From Bdellovibrionales bacterium (GTDB lineage Bacteria; Bdellovibrionota; Bdellovibrionia; Bdellovibrionales; JAMPXM01), in contig JADJOF010000005.1 in assembly GCA_016713885.1 (NCBI GenBank), positions 62,001 to 126,000 of the forward strand: a stretch of 64,000 bases of DNA, given 5' to 3'. Both the position numbers and the translations under genes were made by a program. The notes under the pieces are model-generated. The model worked only from the letters and a program-made list of their open reading frames with translations. It did no database searches and was not told the origin of the DNA. This document shows, in pieces, positions 47,963 through 58,097 of the stretch; the stretch's first letter is position 1; each line of letters starts with the position of its first letter.

Positions 47963-49549
47963 TCGGTTAAGAGTGCAGATTTGAGTCCGGCCTGGTCGGC
48001 GATTAAAATTGAAATGACGTGAATTCCGAGGCGCTCGCGGTCACTTCTTTGCGCACGAACGACGGAGAAAGTCACCTCGTCGAACTTCTCGACATACATG
48101 AAGTTTTGAAAATCCAGCCATCCGCGGGTTACGCTTCAGTTCACCAAAACATCGCATGACCAGCACGGAGGCTGAAGCATGAACTATAGATTCAATTTGC
48201 AGTGCCTATCAAGTCTTCCCTTAGAAGAAGGTTTCTCGCTCGATGAACTCGTTATCGAAACCAAACGGATGTTCGAAACCGAAGGCATGGCGGGGCTCGT
48301 AAATCTGATCGCAGTATTGCTCGATTGGATCGTGCATCAATCGCTGCTCGGGCGCTGGGAGAAGGCAGACCCTGGCCGGTGCTGCGCACACGCACACTAC
48401 GTGGTGCATGGCCGCGAGGCGAAGTCGATTCGCTCGAGCGTAGGCCTACTCGCACTTTTGTGGACGCGTATACGTTGTCAGGGCTGCGGAAAGTCATTTG
48501 TCCCGCTTCGTGGATACTTGAACATGGAGCGCCATCAGCGAAAGACGTCGGAACTAGAGAAGATCGTGGCCGAAGTTGTCTCCGAGCAGAGCTATCGGCG
48601 GTCGAGTCAGCATCTCGAAACGATCGGCTCGATCCCGGTTCCGCACACAACACTTCACCGTTGGGTGATGACATCAGACTGCGACAAGATCGACATGAAG
48701 AAACGAGTTCAGACGCTCGTCGCCGACGGCACTGGTTTTAAGCAGAAGCCCGATTCCGACGGCAGTAACCGCGGCGAAGTGTGCGTTGTCGTCGGCATCA
48801 CAAAGGAAAACACAATTGTTCCCTATGGCGCATGGACGGAAGAGTCGTGGGCCGCGATTAGCCGCGAGATCAAGCGGGCGAACCATCCGAGTTCGAAGAT
48901 CAAGTTCACTCCAATCGCAGACCTTCTTGTCTCCGACGGGGAAGTGCCACTCGTCAAATACATGGGCCGGCTTACGAAAGACTCCAGCGCTGCATCTGGC
49001 ACCTGCCCACGATCTACATCCGCTGCTGAAGTATAAGGACGACGCGTCACCCGCGGAAGCGAAAGGCTTCACCTCACAACTTGCCGGTATCATCGACATT
49101 AGACTTCCAGCAGAAGACGTTGAAAAGGTTGGTCTCGAGGATCGGCTGACGCTTGAGCGTTCAGTCTTCAAAGCTGAACGTGGCGTGCAAGACTTGATCG
49201 ATGAACTCACGGCTCGCGGTTACAAAGCGGCGGCGACGTATCTCGACAACGCAAAATCAAAGATGTTCTCGTACGTGCGGACGTGGCTCCGAACGGGCGT
49301 CGTTCATCCGCGAGTGTCGTCGATGATCGAACGGATGATGCGAGGAGATCGGTCGGCGAATTAAAAAGATCGGGCATGGTTGGAGCCCCGAAGGTGCGGC
49401 GAAGCTGACCCGGATCATCATCAAGCGAATCACTTCAGCCAACGAGTGGGATCAATATTGGAAGGACAAACTCAAGATCTCAGGAAAAGTAAAAATGTCG
49501 TTTGAAGGATGCTTCCTTGTCTGAAAATCCCAGGGTGTTGGAACGGTAC
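47901..49549 (+). mobile_element. Unassigned DDE-type insertion sequence, copy 1
   Basis: Inverted repeats GTACCGTTCCAA.../...TTGGAACGGTAC bound it; two further copies of the left end precede it. The transposase (48179-49524) has a zinc-finger-like RIRCQGCGKSF, a probable catalytic VADGTGFKQK, and a C-terminal RRIKKIGHGWS...GAAKLTRIII segment. The last resembles ISKra4/ISLre2-like transposases, but I cannot fix the family. Two indels against copy 2 (CC versus CCC near 48984; an extra G near 49341) break the frame. Confidence 0.75.
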
Positions 49550-49556
49550 TTTTAGA

Positions 49557-51319
49557 GTACCGTTCATATCCGCTGCGCGGACCCAATATCCTGGGATCGG
49601 CACCATTGCCTTCCCGTCGTGAACGGACCTTTATGGTCGGTTAAGAGTGCAGATTTGAGTCCGGCCTGGTCGGCGATTAAAATTGAAATGACGTGAATTC
49701 CGAGGCGCTCGCGGTCACTTCTTTGCGCACGAACGACGGAGAAAGTCACCTCGTCGAACTTCTCGACATACATGAAGTTTGAAAATCCAGCCATCCGCGG
49801 GTTACGCTTCCAGTTCACCAAAACATCGCACGACCAGCACGGAGGCTGAAGCATGAACTATAGATTCAATTTGCAGTGCCTATCAAGTCTTCCTTAGAAG
49901 AAGGTTTCTCGCTCGATGAACTCGTTATCGAAACCAAACGGATGTTCGAAACCGAAGGCATGGCGGGGCTCGTAAATCTGATCGCAGTATTGCTCGATTG
50001 GATCGTGCATCAATCGCTGCTCGGGCGCTGGGAGAAGGCAGACCCTGGCCGGTGCTGCGCACACACGCACTACGTGGTGCATGGCCGCGAGGCGAAGTCG
50101 ATTCGCTCGAGCGTAGGCCTATCCGCACTTTTGTGGACGCGTATACGTTGTCAGGGCTGCGGAAAGTCATTTGTCCCGCTTCGTGGATACTTGAACATGG
50201 AGCGCCATCAGCGAAAGACGTCGGAACTAGAGAAGATCGTGGCCGAAGTTGTCTCCGAGCAGAGCTATCGGCGGTCGAGTCAGCATCTCGAAACGATCGG
50301 CTCGATCCCGGTTCCGCACACAACACTTCACCGTTGGGTGATGACATCAGACTGCGACAAGATCGACATGAAGAAACGAGTTCAGACGCTCGTCGCCGAC
50401 GGCACTGGTTTTAAGCAGAAGCCCGATTCCGACGGCGTAACCGCGGCGAAGTGTGCGTTGTCGTCGGCATCACAAAGGAAAACACAATTGTTCCTATGGC
50501 GCATGGACGGAAGAGTCGTGGGCCGCGATTAGCCGCGAGATCAAGCGGGCGAACCATCCGAGTTCGAAGATCAAGTTCACTCCAATCGCAGACCTTCTTG
50601 TCTCCGACGGGGAAGTGCCACTCGTCAAATACATGGGCCGGCTTACGAAAGACTCCCAGCGCTGCATCTGGCACCTGCACACGATCTACATCCGCTGCTG
50701 AAGTATAAGGACGACGCGTCACCCGCGGAAGCGAAAGGCTCCACCTCACAACTTGCCGGTATCATCGACATTAGACTTCCAGCAGAAGACGTTGAAAAGG
50801 TTGGTCTCGAGGATCGGCTGACGCTTGAGCGTTCAGTCTTCAAAGCTGAACGTGGCGTGCAAGACTTGATCGATGAACTCACGGCTCGCGGTTACAAAGC
50901 GGCGGCGACGTATCTCGACAACGCAAAATCAAAGATGTTCTCGTACGTGCGGACGTGGCTCCGAACGGGCGTCGTTCATCCGCGAGTGTCGTCGATGATC
51001 GAACGGATGATGCGAGAGATCGGTCGGCGAATTAAAAAGATCGGGCATGGTTGGAGCCCCCGAAGGTGCGGCGAAGCTGACCCGGATCATCATCAAGCGA
51101 ATCACTTCAGCCAACGAGTGGGATCAATATTGGAAGGACAAACTCAAGATCTCAGGAAAAGTAAAAATGTCGTTTGAAGGATGCTTCCTTGTCTGAAAAT
51201 CCCAGGGTGTTGGAACGGTACCCAATATTGGAAGGACAAACTCAAGATCTCAGGAAAAGTAAAAATGTCGTTTGAAGGATGCTTCCTTGTCTGAAAATCC
51301 CAGGGTGTTGGAACGGTAC
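49557..51319 (+). mobile_element. Unassigned DDE-type insertion sequence, copy 2, with duplicated right end
   Basis: Direct-repeat neighbour of copy 1, 7 bp away. The transposase (49853-51196) carries different indels (CC versus CCC near 49891; a missing G near 50436). The left terminus contains about 18 extra bases (ATATCCGCTGCGCGGACC), and the last 98 bp of the element are repeated once more (51222-51319). The two copies are otherwise nearly identical. Confidence 0.75.
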
Positions 51320-51329
51320 CGAACGGTAC

Positions 51330-51486
51330 CTTTTAGTCCTTTTTAAACTGTATCGCGGTCGATAGAGCGAGGACTGGGCCAACAGCGCCGGGTTGCGATA
51401 GCCAAATGAGACGGTTTTGGGGCATCTTTTAGAAACACAGCGTGATAACCGTTACAAGGCGGTGACAGATAGGGGCACACGCACGT
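51330..51486. other. Short non-coding stretch between two ISs
   Basis: 157 bp with no convincing ORF and no match elsewhere in the window. It may be a scrap of another element or of original cargo. Confidence 0.4.
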
Positions 51487-52941
51487 CCCTCTCCGGCTTT
51501 TAGCGGGGTGCGGGAACTTTGTAGAAGAATTCGTCAGTGTTTATCGACAGATGGTTCAGATAGCCGCATCGCTGAAGGATCTTTCGGCAATACGAAGTGG
51601 GATTCGTGTAGCCGTAGCCCATTCGCCTTAAAACTTTGATCTTGTTGTTGAGACCTTCGGCGACAGCGGTTGTCAGTCTTGAAGTGATGTAGGCCTCAAT
51701 GTTCCGACGATATTTTCGAATCGTTTTGCGAATTTTAGAAATGGCTCAAGTTTCGATTCTCTGACAACTCGGTACCAGGTTGTCAGCGTCTCTCGGAAGC
51801 CTTTGATCGTCTTCTTGTCGAGTGCTTTGTGAAAGTATTCGACGAGTAGCATCGCGGTGTGGATCGGCTCATTGATTCTCCGAAGTTTGTCGACAAGTTT
51901 CTGCTCGGACTTCGATAGGTCCTTCTCTCTGGCAACGAGGATAAATCTTCGGTGTGGCTCGAGCATATCGCGACTGACTTTGTCGTTCGTTTCTTTGGCT
52001 TTTTTGAATTCAAATCGACGAACTTTATCGAAGGCTTCGTTCACTTTCTGTGCAAGATGGAATCGATCAACGCAAACTTTGGCGTTCGGGCACTCGCGTT
52101 CAATCGCCGCAATAAAGGGTTCATGCATGTCGACAGCGAAGTGTTCAACCGACATTTTTTGCGCCGTCGACAGCACCCTCAAGGCACCAGTCAATGCCGC
52201 AGAATCCCGTCCTATGGCGTTAAATAGGACTTTCCCTTCCTTTGGCGCGACAAGATTTGTGACAAATTCTGGACGCCAACGTTTCGCAAAAGTCCGACTC
52301 GGTTTTTAACGGCGATCGTTCGAAAGTGAACTTCGTCGGCCGCAAGGTACGAAACATCGAGGCCGTCTGGCATGCGCAGATGCTGCATCATCACTGCCAT
52401 GCGATATTGGTCGAGATCCCACATTGCCTTTGATCCCATGTCGAGAATACGCCCGACAGCTTCACATGTGATCTCTTCCATGAGTCGACCTGCGACTTCG
52501 GCAAGGCCGCAGGTCATTGAGCTGAACTTTGATGGATCCAGTCGACATCGGCGACAGCTGTGCGGTCACAATTGTCGCAGTACCCCCGAAGCTGCATGAA
52601 CTTAACCGTCACATGCTGAAAAACACCAAGCGGCGGCGCACGAAGGATTTTGAGATCCCATTCTTTAACAGTTGAAAATTGCTCGCCGCACAATCGGCAA
52701 AAGCAGCTCTCCCGATTTTGCTGAACTTTTGACTTCGATTTTGTGCAGTTTTTTGAAGACCTTAAGGTCGATAATTTTGACGTCTTGAAGACCTAAAAAA
52801 CGTGATGATAGTCTGCCTGAAGTCCATCCTTGGGTGCTCCTGCAAAGAGATTTAGTGTCGTGACCAAATCAAATCACAGGACCAAGTGATGGACTATTTT
52901 CATTTCACGACGTCTTTGACCCCGCTAAAAGCCGGAGAGCC
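51487..52941 (-). mobile_element. ISL3-family element, right copy, about 1455 bp
   Basis: Terminal repeats CCCTCTCCGGCTTTTAGCGG and its complement (right end GGCTCTCCGG, close to the GGCTCT start usual for ISL3). The transposase reads leftwards: a CxxC zinc finger (GYCDNCDRT), VSYLAADEVHFR, MHEPFIAAIERECPNAKVCVDRFHLAQ, then TTAVAEG-like sequence. It is split by at least three frameshifts; the one near 51725 is a T-run difference from the left copy. Confidence 0.88.
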
Positions 52942-52950
52942 TTCGCCTCG
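52942..52950. repeat. Right copy of the 9-bp repeat flanking the island (TTCGCCTCG)
   Basis: Identical to 21730-21738 and immediately outside the right ISL3 end. Confidence 0.75.
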
Positions 52951-53164
52951 AGGCCGAGAGCCCGACGCAGATTGTCGCTTGGTCAACATTGCCGCGTTCG
53001 AGGCCAGCAGGGTAAGGCCGCTTAACACAATTCTTAAACGATCGTATTCGTTTAAGAATTTCGAGTTGATCGGAGGTTCTGGCTAGCCATGTGGCTTCGA
53101 CTTTGACAGCATTGAAGTGTTCAGTCCTGGTTTCTAGCCAGGGCGAGAGAAGAGAGAAGTTCAT

Positions 53165-53959
53165 ATGGGACCTGAGACTTTTGAGCTGCGGACCGTTGGT
53201 GATGGCGTCCAAGAAGGAGTAACCCAAGCGGTGAATGACCATAAAACATCTGAAAAGAAATCGGATAAAAAGAAAATCCGCGTCCTCGTTATTGAAGACG
53301 AGGCTGATATTCGTCGTATTTTGAAAGACCTCCTAGAGTCTCAAGAGTTCGACGTCGTTGATCTTCCATCGGGTCACGCGGTTTTGCATCAAATCGAATT
53401 GCACCAGCCTGACGTGCTGCTCGTTGATCAGATGATGCCGGGAATCACAGGCACCGAGATCGTCGCAGAAGTGCGTAAAGATGCGACCAACAGCCAGCTC
53501 CCGATTATCATGGTCACAGGCCTCAGTGGCGAAGACGACAAGGTTCGCGCACTTGACCTTGGCGCCGATGACTACATCACAAAGCCCTTTCTTCCAAAAG
53601 AGTTGGCTGCGCGGATCAATGCACTTGTTCGCCGAACAGCAGCTCGCGAACTTGCAAGCCAGGGCGAAGCTCGTGAATTGATTCGCGGTGGAATTCGTAT
53701 CGATTTAAAATCACATCGCGCGTTCATCGCTGACGAAGAGGTGAATCTCACGCTGACGGAGTTCAAGATCCTCCGCGAACTCCTCAAGCAGATGGATCAC
53801 GTTCTGACTCGCGAGCAGCTGCGTGAGCGTGCGCTTGAGAGCGTCAACGTCACCGACCGAACAATCGACGTGCACATGGCCTCACTCCGCAAAAAGCTTG
53901 GAGCCGAAGGCGACATTATCGAAACGGTTCGCGGCGTCGGTTATCGCCTTTCTCGCTAG
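53165..53959 (+). CDS. OmpR/PhoB-family response regulator
   Basis: 264 residues. After about 37 extra N-terminal residues comes a receiver domain (IRVLVIEDEADIRRIL; phospho-acceptor Asp88 in LLVDQMMPG; Thr in MVTG; Lys in ITKPFLP) and a winged-helix DNA-binding domain (LTLTEFKILRELL...RTIDVHMASLRKKLG...VRGVGYRL). No histidine kinase is adjacent, so it is an orphan here; the partner may lie elsewhere. ATG 53165 has a weak purine-rich site. The gene begins about 215 bp after the island end and may have lost or changed its upstream region. Confidence 0.92.
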   Translation: MGPETFELRTVGDGVQEGVTQAVNDHKTSEKKSDKKKIRVLVIEDEADIRRILKDLLESQEFDVVDLPSGHAVLHQIELHQPDVLLVDQMMPGITGTEIVAEVRKDATNSQLPIIMVTGLSGEDDKVRALDLGADDYITKPFLPKELAARINALVRRTAARELASQGEARELIRGGIRIDLKSHRAFIADEEVNLTLTEFKILRELLKQMDHVLTREQLRERALESVNVTDRTIDVHMASLRKKLGAEGDIIETVRGVGYRLSR

Positions 53960-54497
53960 CCGGAGCTCATTTCAAACAAAAGACGAGGGACGGGGGGATT
54001 TCTCATCCGCCCCGCCATCGGTAGGTCTTTCGATAGGTCACTCGAGGTGACCAGCAGGCTCTAGATCCCGCGATCGCGGACGGCCCGGTGGGTGTTAACT
54101 CTTCTTCCGAGTCTCCTGGCTTCTTGTGCCAGCGCTACTCCTGCTCATGCAGTTTGGCTCGACTCTCTTCGCCTGCCGTTTTGCGACAGGCTATTTCCCT
54201 ATAGAGCATAGCCTGTGCCAGCCTTCCGTCGGGGCCATTCCGCGCCCGTTCGCGCGATCTGAGGTGTCATTGATGTATAAGTTCAAACGTAGGGCACTTC
54301 GGCTTTAGCCATAACGTGTGCTTATGGCTTGATTAGCTGGAAATAAGAGAAGTTTTGACACTGGCGGTGTCGGTCTGCGCGACAGTCCTGAAGTTTTTGC
54401 GGGCGCGAGAGCCGCTGAGGGGCTCTTTGTGCACACGAAACGCGAGGATCTAGAAACGCTCAGCAGTGACGAGAATTCTCAGTTCAGAAAACTAGTG
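53960..54497. other. Gene-free region with several strong hairpins, possible structured RNA
   Basis: No credible ORF in 538 bp. Perfect inverted repeats occur at 54036-54052 (GGTCAC/GTGACC), 54068-54079 (CCGCGATCGCGG), 54116-54132 (CTGGC/GCCAG), 54186-54216 (9-bp stem ACAGGCTAT/ATAGCCTGT) and 54307-54329 (AGCCATA/TATGGCT). The minus strand contains GCCAGGAGAC and ATAGGGAA, which recall the 3' and core blocks of cobalamin riboswitches, but the B12 box is not recognisable and no gene follows on that strand. An RNA gene is plausible; the identity is unknown. Confidence 0.3.
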
Positions 54498-55040
54498 TCA
54501 TTGGCCTTGGTGGTATTCGTCGTCATTAACCGGTTTCTTGTTTTCCAGTTGGCCCCAACCGCATGGATCAAAACCATTTAGGATCTTCTTAGGTAGGTTC
54601 AGGACTTCAGGTGACGCGTGGTTAAGCTCTCTTCCAGTCAGTCTTTCAAAAACCCGAAAGTCGGGACACTCCCCATTCATCCCACTTGATATCACGACAT
54701 ACTCGTCAGTCCACTCGACGTAAGCAAAATCGTTCGGCGCCCATCGGGGTTTGTAGCGAACTCGAGTTTTACCTTGCGAATCGCGATACTCAATCGTGTT
54801 AAAGGTGTATCGATGTTTTTCAAAATCAGGAGGCTGCCATGGACCGGAATCCTTTAAAAACGGCCCTACAAGCAGTGTCAAGCCACTACCCATTGATGCG
54901 ACGAATTCTCCAGACGGATGTTTTGAAATGATTCTATCTACCGCGATGTCAGATACCGCCAAAAAGGCGAGACTAACTAATCCAAGGATGCAACAGAACA
55001 CGGCCCATTTCTTAAAGTCTTTCATAAAAGAATTTTGCAT
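54498..55040 (-). CDS. Membrane-anchored protein of unknown function
   Basis: About 180 residues. An N-terminal hydrophobic segment (AVFCCILGLVSLAFLAVS) acts as anchor or uncleaved signal. The rest is a predicted periplasmic beta-rich domain with CPDFRVFERLTGREL and DPCGWGQLEN. The start is unclear: GAGGTG directly abuts ATG 55040, while ATG 55025 lies at a longer spacing. No family is recognised. Confidence 0.55.
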   Translation of the reverse strand: MQNSFMKDFKKWAVFCCILGLVSLAFLAVSDIAVDRIISKHPSGEFVASMGSGLTLLVGPFLKDSGPWQPPDFEKHRYTFNTIEYRDSQGKTRVRYKPRWAPNDFAYVEWTDEYVVISSGMNGECPDFRVFERLTGRELNHASPEVLNLPKKILNGFDPCGWGQLENKKPVNDDEYHQGQ

Positions 55041-55186
55041 CACCTCAACTGGTGAATCAACACAGGATCAGGCTCCAAAACCCAATGTTTCCCGGTCGCG
55101 AGCTGATCCGAAGGTCCGTGCTTTCTCGACGGCCAGCCGCACATGCTCTTCATCGTGAGCCGACACTTACCGAACGATGTGATTCT

Positions 55187-55726
55187 TTACGAAAACGCAA
55201 GCACCACGTGCCGCCATCGTTCAGGCTTAAGCATCTGCGAGCGTGGCGGTACCGCGCCGTCGGCCTCAAGCTGATTCAAAACGTGATAGTCTTTGACGAC
55301 ATTGTAGTCGCGGCCCCAGGCAATCATGCGTGTGAACGGCCGCGAATTCCAAAAGCCCCGCTTTGAATTTTCGTCGCGCTTAAAGCCTAGAGCCCTGGCG
55401 ATGCCGCCGGTAACGCCAGAGATAAATCCATGCCACAGAAACTGCTTTGAGAGCTTTAAAGTGATGTGCAGGTGGTTCCCGGCATTCACAACGCGATAGA
55501 CGCGAACGCCGTGGCGGAGAGCGAGCTTTGCAATCACGGCACGCACGACGTGGTCGTACTTGAGAAGGGACTTCGTCCCACGAGCACGATCGCTTCTAAG
55601 AACGAGGTGCATCGCCTCCTTTGTTGCGACCGGTCGGTACTGACGCGAGGCCCGGGTGGTTCTGCGGCCTGGGGAGAACGCGCGCTCTTTCTTTGGAAAG
55701 CCATGAAGTGTGGTTTGTTGTCGCAT
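55187..55726 (-). CDS. RAYT/Y1-type (IS200-like) transposase, intact
   Basis: 179 residues with the HUH motif in AGNHLHITLKLS and a candidate catalytic Tyr in VVKDYHVLNQLEA. It is about 80% identical by eye to the interrupted copy at 977-2940. There is no adjacent TnpB and no obvious IS ends, consistent with a domesticated REP-associated type. The GC-rich repeat CCCCAGGCGCG occurs twice nearby (55963 and 55986), but I cannot show that it is the cognate REP. Confidence 0.75.
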   Translation of the reverse strand: MRQQTTLHGFPKKERAFSPGRRTTRASRQYRPVATKEAMHLVLRSDRARGTKSLLKYDHVVRAVIAKLALRHGVRVYRVVNAGNHLHITLKLSKQFLWHGFISGVTGGIARALGFKRDENSKRGFWNSRPFTRMIAWGRDYNVVKDYHVLNQLEADGAVPPRSQMLKPERWRHVVLAFS

Positions 55727-56009
55727 GATGAAAATCCCTCACTTTTCGTGGTGACCGAGGGTCTACTGGAAAAGACGAAAGAGGTCAATCGAAGGAGTGA
55801 CGGTTGTCGAAAATGGAGGAGGATTCAGTGCGAGCGCTAAAGCACTATGCCTAGCCATATTGGAGCAGGGTCATCGGCAAACAAAGTTCAAATCAGGGAG
55901 TGGGGAGCTTGGAGGCTGAAATCGGCTTGGCCGAGCGCCAGCCAGGGGCCAAGCGCCTAAGGCCCCAGGCGCGATGCCCAGCATGCCCCAGGCGCGCGTG
56001 CGTGCGCGA

Positions 56010-56612
56010 CTAGTTGCAGCCGAGCGCTTCGAAACTTTCGAGCATGTAGGCGACTTTGAGCGGATGGACGACGTCGCCGTCGCTTCCGACTGCGTATCGA
56101 GGGTTCCAGCGTACAGCGACAACACCCATCGAAAAGAGGCTGTAACTATTCGTACTGATATTGACGAAGCAGCCGACTTTGTTTCCGGCGGAATCGATAT
56201 TGTCTTTGTAGGTGATGCTCAGAATGGGCGTGCTGCTCACGTACTCCCAGAGCGCTGGGCAATAGCCGATCGAAGTACCGTGGCATTTCCGAACACTGAA
56301 CTTGTAGTGCGTGATCTCGTCGCCTTCATTCACGGAATAAACTTGAGTGTAGTTTTCGGGCATGCCGAGGTACAGGCCATTGGCTGTGACAGAAGGCTTT
56401 GGGAATACCTGTGGCAATGTGGGGCGACCACCTCGTGTGTAGAGTTTAACGAGCTCATCTTCGAGGAGTTGGCGCTTGGGTTCAACTAAGCTCATGGCGT
56501 GTTCGATGGCTTCGAGCTTTGTCATCTTGGTCGCGGCAGAAGCGGAGTTCGCGGAGGCCGCCATGCCAATGATGATGCAACCAACTAACTTAAGGAAAAA
56601 TGTTAATTTCAT
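56010..56612 (-). CDS. Secreted protein of unknown function
   Basis: 200 residues from ATG 56612, preceded by GGAGGCG. A signal peptide ends near ANSASAA. The mature part has three cysteines (RKCHGTSIGYC, KVGCFVN) plus a C-terminal one (ALGCN), possibly two disulfides. No family is recognised. Confidence 0.65.
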   Translation of the reverse strand: MKLTFFLKLVGCIIIGMAASANSASAATKMTKLEAIEHAMSLVEPKRQLLEDELVKLYTRGGRPTLPQVFPKPSVTANGLYLGMPENYTQVYSVNEGDEITHYKFSVRKCHGTSIGYCPALWEYVSSTPILSITYKDNIDSAGNKVGCFVNISTNSYSLFSMGVVAVRWNPRYAVGSDGDVVHPLKVAYMLESFEALGCN

Positions 56613-56639
56613 GAATCGCCTCCTATGGCCGGTGCGCAC

Positions 56640-57047
56640 CCTACCGCAGCGGCGGGCTGAAAACCACCCTCACTCATCATCATGTGTCGATGTCTGCTGT
56701 TTTTCTACGATCCCACCCCGGGCCCCCTTTATTTCGAGTTAAAAACGCGCCCATTCCGCGCCTGAGGGTGTCTCATTTGTTGACACAGTGAAAGAACGCT
56801 GGGGAATCAAGGGGTTAGTGCCTCAATGCGAGCTCAAGGTGGCGCTACAGCACCACCTTCGTAAACCACAGCGACAGGAGCGCAAAACGGTCACCGGGGC
56901 CAGAGCGGCATCGCAAAAGCGAGCTGAGCGGCAGCAAATCAGTCGTGTCATCAGTGGGTTAGCGGTGATGAGCCTTTTGCGAAAGGCTGTGGGATTCGGG
57001 CGGTCCCGACCTTGCTCAATGGTCTATCGAGACTTAGCGGAGGTTCA
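56640..57047. other. 408 bp without a supported gene
   Basis: Short overlapping ORFs exist but none has a ribosome-binding site or a recognisable product. It contains the divergent upstream regions of the secreted-protein gene and the metzincin lipoprotein gene, so promoters must lie here. None is clear enough to mark. Confidence 0.4.
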
Positions 57048-57678
57048 GTGGTTGGCCGTCGAAACAAACCATTCAAATGGGTTCTAATGGGCGCCGTGTT
57101 GGCGATAGGCCTGCTTGTGCAGGCTTGTGCGCCTCAGCAGGCGCCACAAGAGTCCTGCAACTTCATGATGAGCAGCGATCAGCAGCGCATCTCATGGGGC
57201 CCGCAGACTCCGGCCATCCTTTATGTTGATAGCTCGGTACCGGCTGAGTTTTTTGAGCCGATTCGCTCGGCAGTGGAGCGCTGGAATCAATCGGTGGGGC
57301 GCGAAGTTTTGAAGATCGGTGGATGGACAAACTCATACCCCAATGAAGATCAGGACGGCGTGAACGTCATTTACTGGAAGAAGAGTGCTTGGCCTGACAA
57401 CAAAGACAAGCAGGCGGTGACGACCATCTACTGGGCTGCTGATCGACTTTTTGAAGCGGACATTCGAATCAACGACGTGAACTTTGACTACTTCGGGACC
57501 AACGCCGATTGCAAATCGAGTGGATTTTGAGAGTTTGATTCTTCATGAGCTGGGACATGTGCTGGGACTTTCGCACCAAGAGGTCGGCGCGAGTGTGATG
57601 GCGATGCGTCTCGACAATGCCGTTCTGCGGCGGACGCCGTCACAGAAAGACATTGGTGATGTGAAGTGTGAGTACTGA
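57048..57678 (+). pseudogene. Small metzincin-type metalloprotease lipoprotein, one frameshift
   Basis: GTG 57048 follows CGGAGG. The signal peptide (RRNKPFKWVLMGAVLAIGLLVQAC) has lipobox LVQAC. The first frame covers the N-terminal catalytic half up to DYFGTNADCKSS. The zinc motif HELGHVLGLSH and a SVMAMR Met-turn candidate are in the neighbouring frame, which begins near 57522. One inserted base there would restore about 210 residues. It is a minimal metzincin, unlike the 1208-residue protease at 17657. Confidence 0.75.
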
Positions 57679-57862
57679 GATCGAATATATAAGAACTGCG
57701 GCCAAATGAACGTTGAACGCTTCTTGAAAGGTTCAATATTCAGAGTGGCGAAAGATTGAATAAGTTCCAAAACGGAACCATTCAGACGAAAGACGAAAGA
57801 TTTAAGGTAATTTCAGTTGTCCCGCGGCCAAGTTTCTTATGGCCTATAGGTAGGAGGAACGC

Positions 57863-58093
57863 ATGTCACAAGTAACGACGTCTCAAGGAACAGGCCGAGT
57901 GGTGCGAGTCGCAGCACGCGAGACCGTCAATGCGTCGGCACTGACGGAGCGTGCGTATCATGAACTGCGTGAGAATCCGCACTTTGAGATCGATGGCCTT
58001 CAGCGTCTGCACGAGAACCTCTCGCGCCTTGAAGAGCTCCACGGTCGACTTCACTTTATGATGAAAGAGATTGCGACTCTGACTCGCAAGTAG
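57863..58093 (+). CDS. Small helical protein of unknown function
   Basis: 76 residues after a very good site (TAGGAGGAACGC ATG). Helical and heptad-like in the second half (LQRLHENLSRLEELHGRLHFMMKEI), so probably an oligomerising coiled coil. It is convergent with the Hsp20-fusion gene (4 bp between stops). No family is recognised. Confidence 0.6.
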   Translation: MSQVTTSQGTGRVVRVAARETVNASALTERAYHELRENPHFEIDGLQRLHENLSRLEELHGRLHFMMKEIATLTRK

Positions 58094-58097
58094 TCGC

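Larger units (their letters stand above)
21739..52941. mobile_element. ISL3-bounded genomic island, about 31 kb
   Basis: Both ends are ISL3-family sequences in the same orientation, with inverted-repeat termini (CTCTCCGGCTTTTAGCGGGG) and matching 9-bp outer flanks. The internal genes are clearly AT-richer than the backbone on both sides and include no backbone-like operon. The left ISL3 is truncated internally, the right one full length. This fits a composite transposon, or a circular molecule integrated by recombination into a resident ISL3. The cargo is a putative lipid biosynthesis and export cluster. Confidence 0.7.

Noticed and set aside
48252..48741. Repeated long ORFs on both strands in the two unassigned IS copies
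   Set aside because: They overlap the transposase gene in other frames and are only shadows repeated because the IS is duplicated.
54040..54260. Cobalamin riboswitch on the minus strand
   Set aside because: Short matches (GCCAGGAGAC, GGGAA) exist, but the B12 box and core stems are not convincing and no gene follows; kept only as a possible structured RNA.
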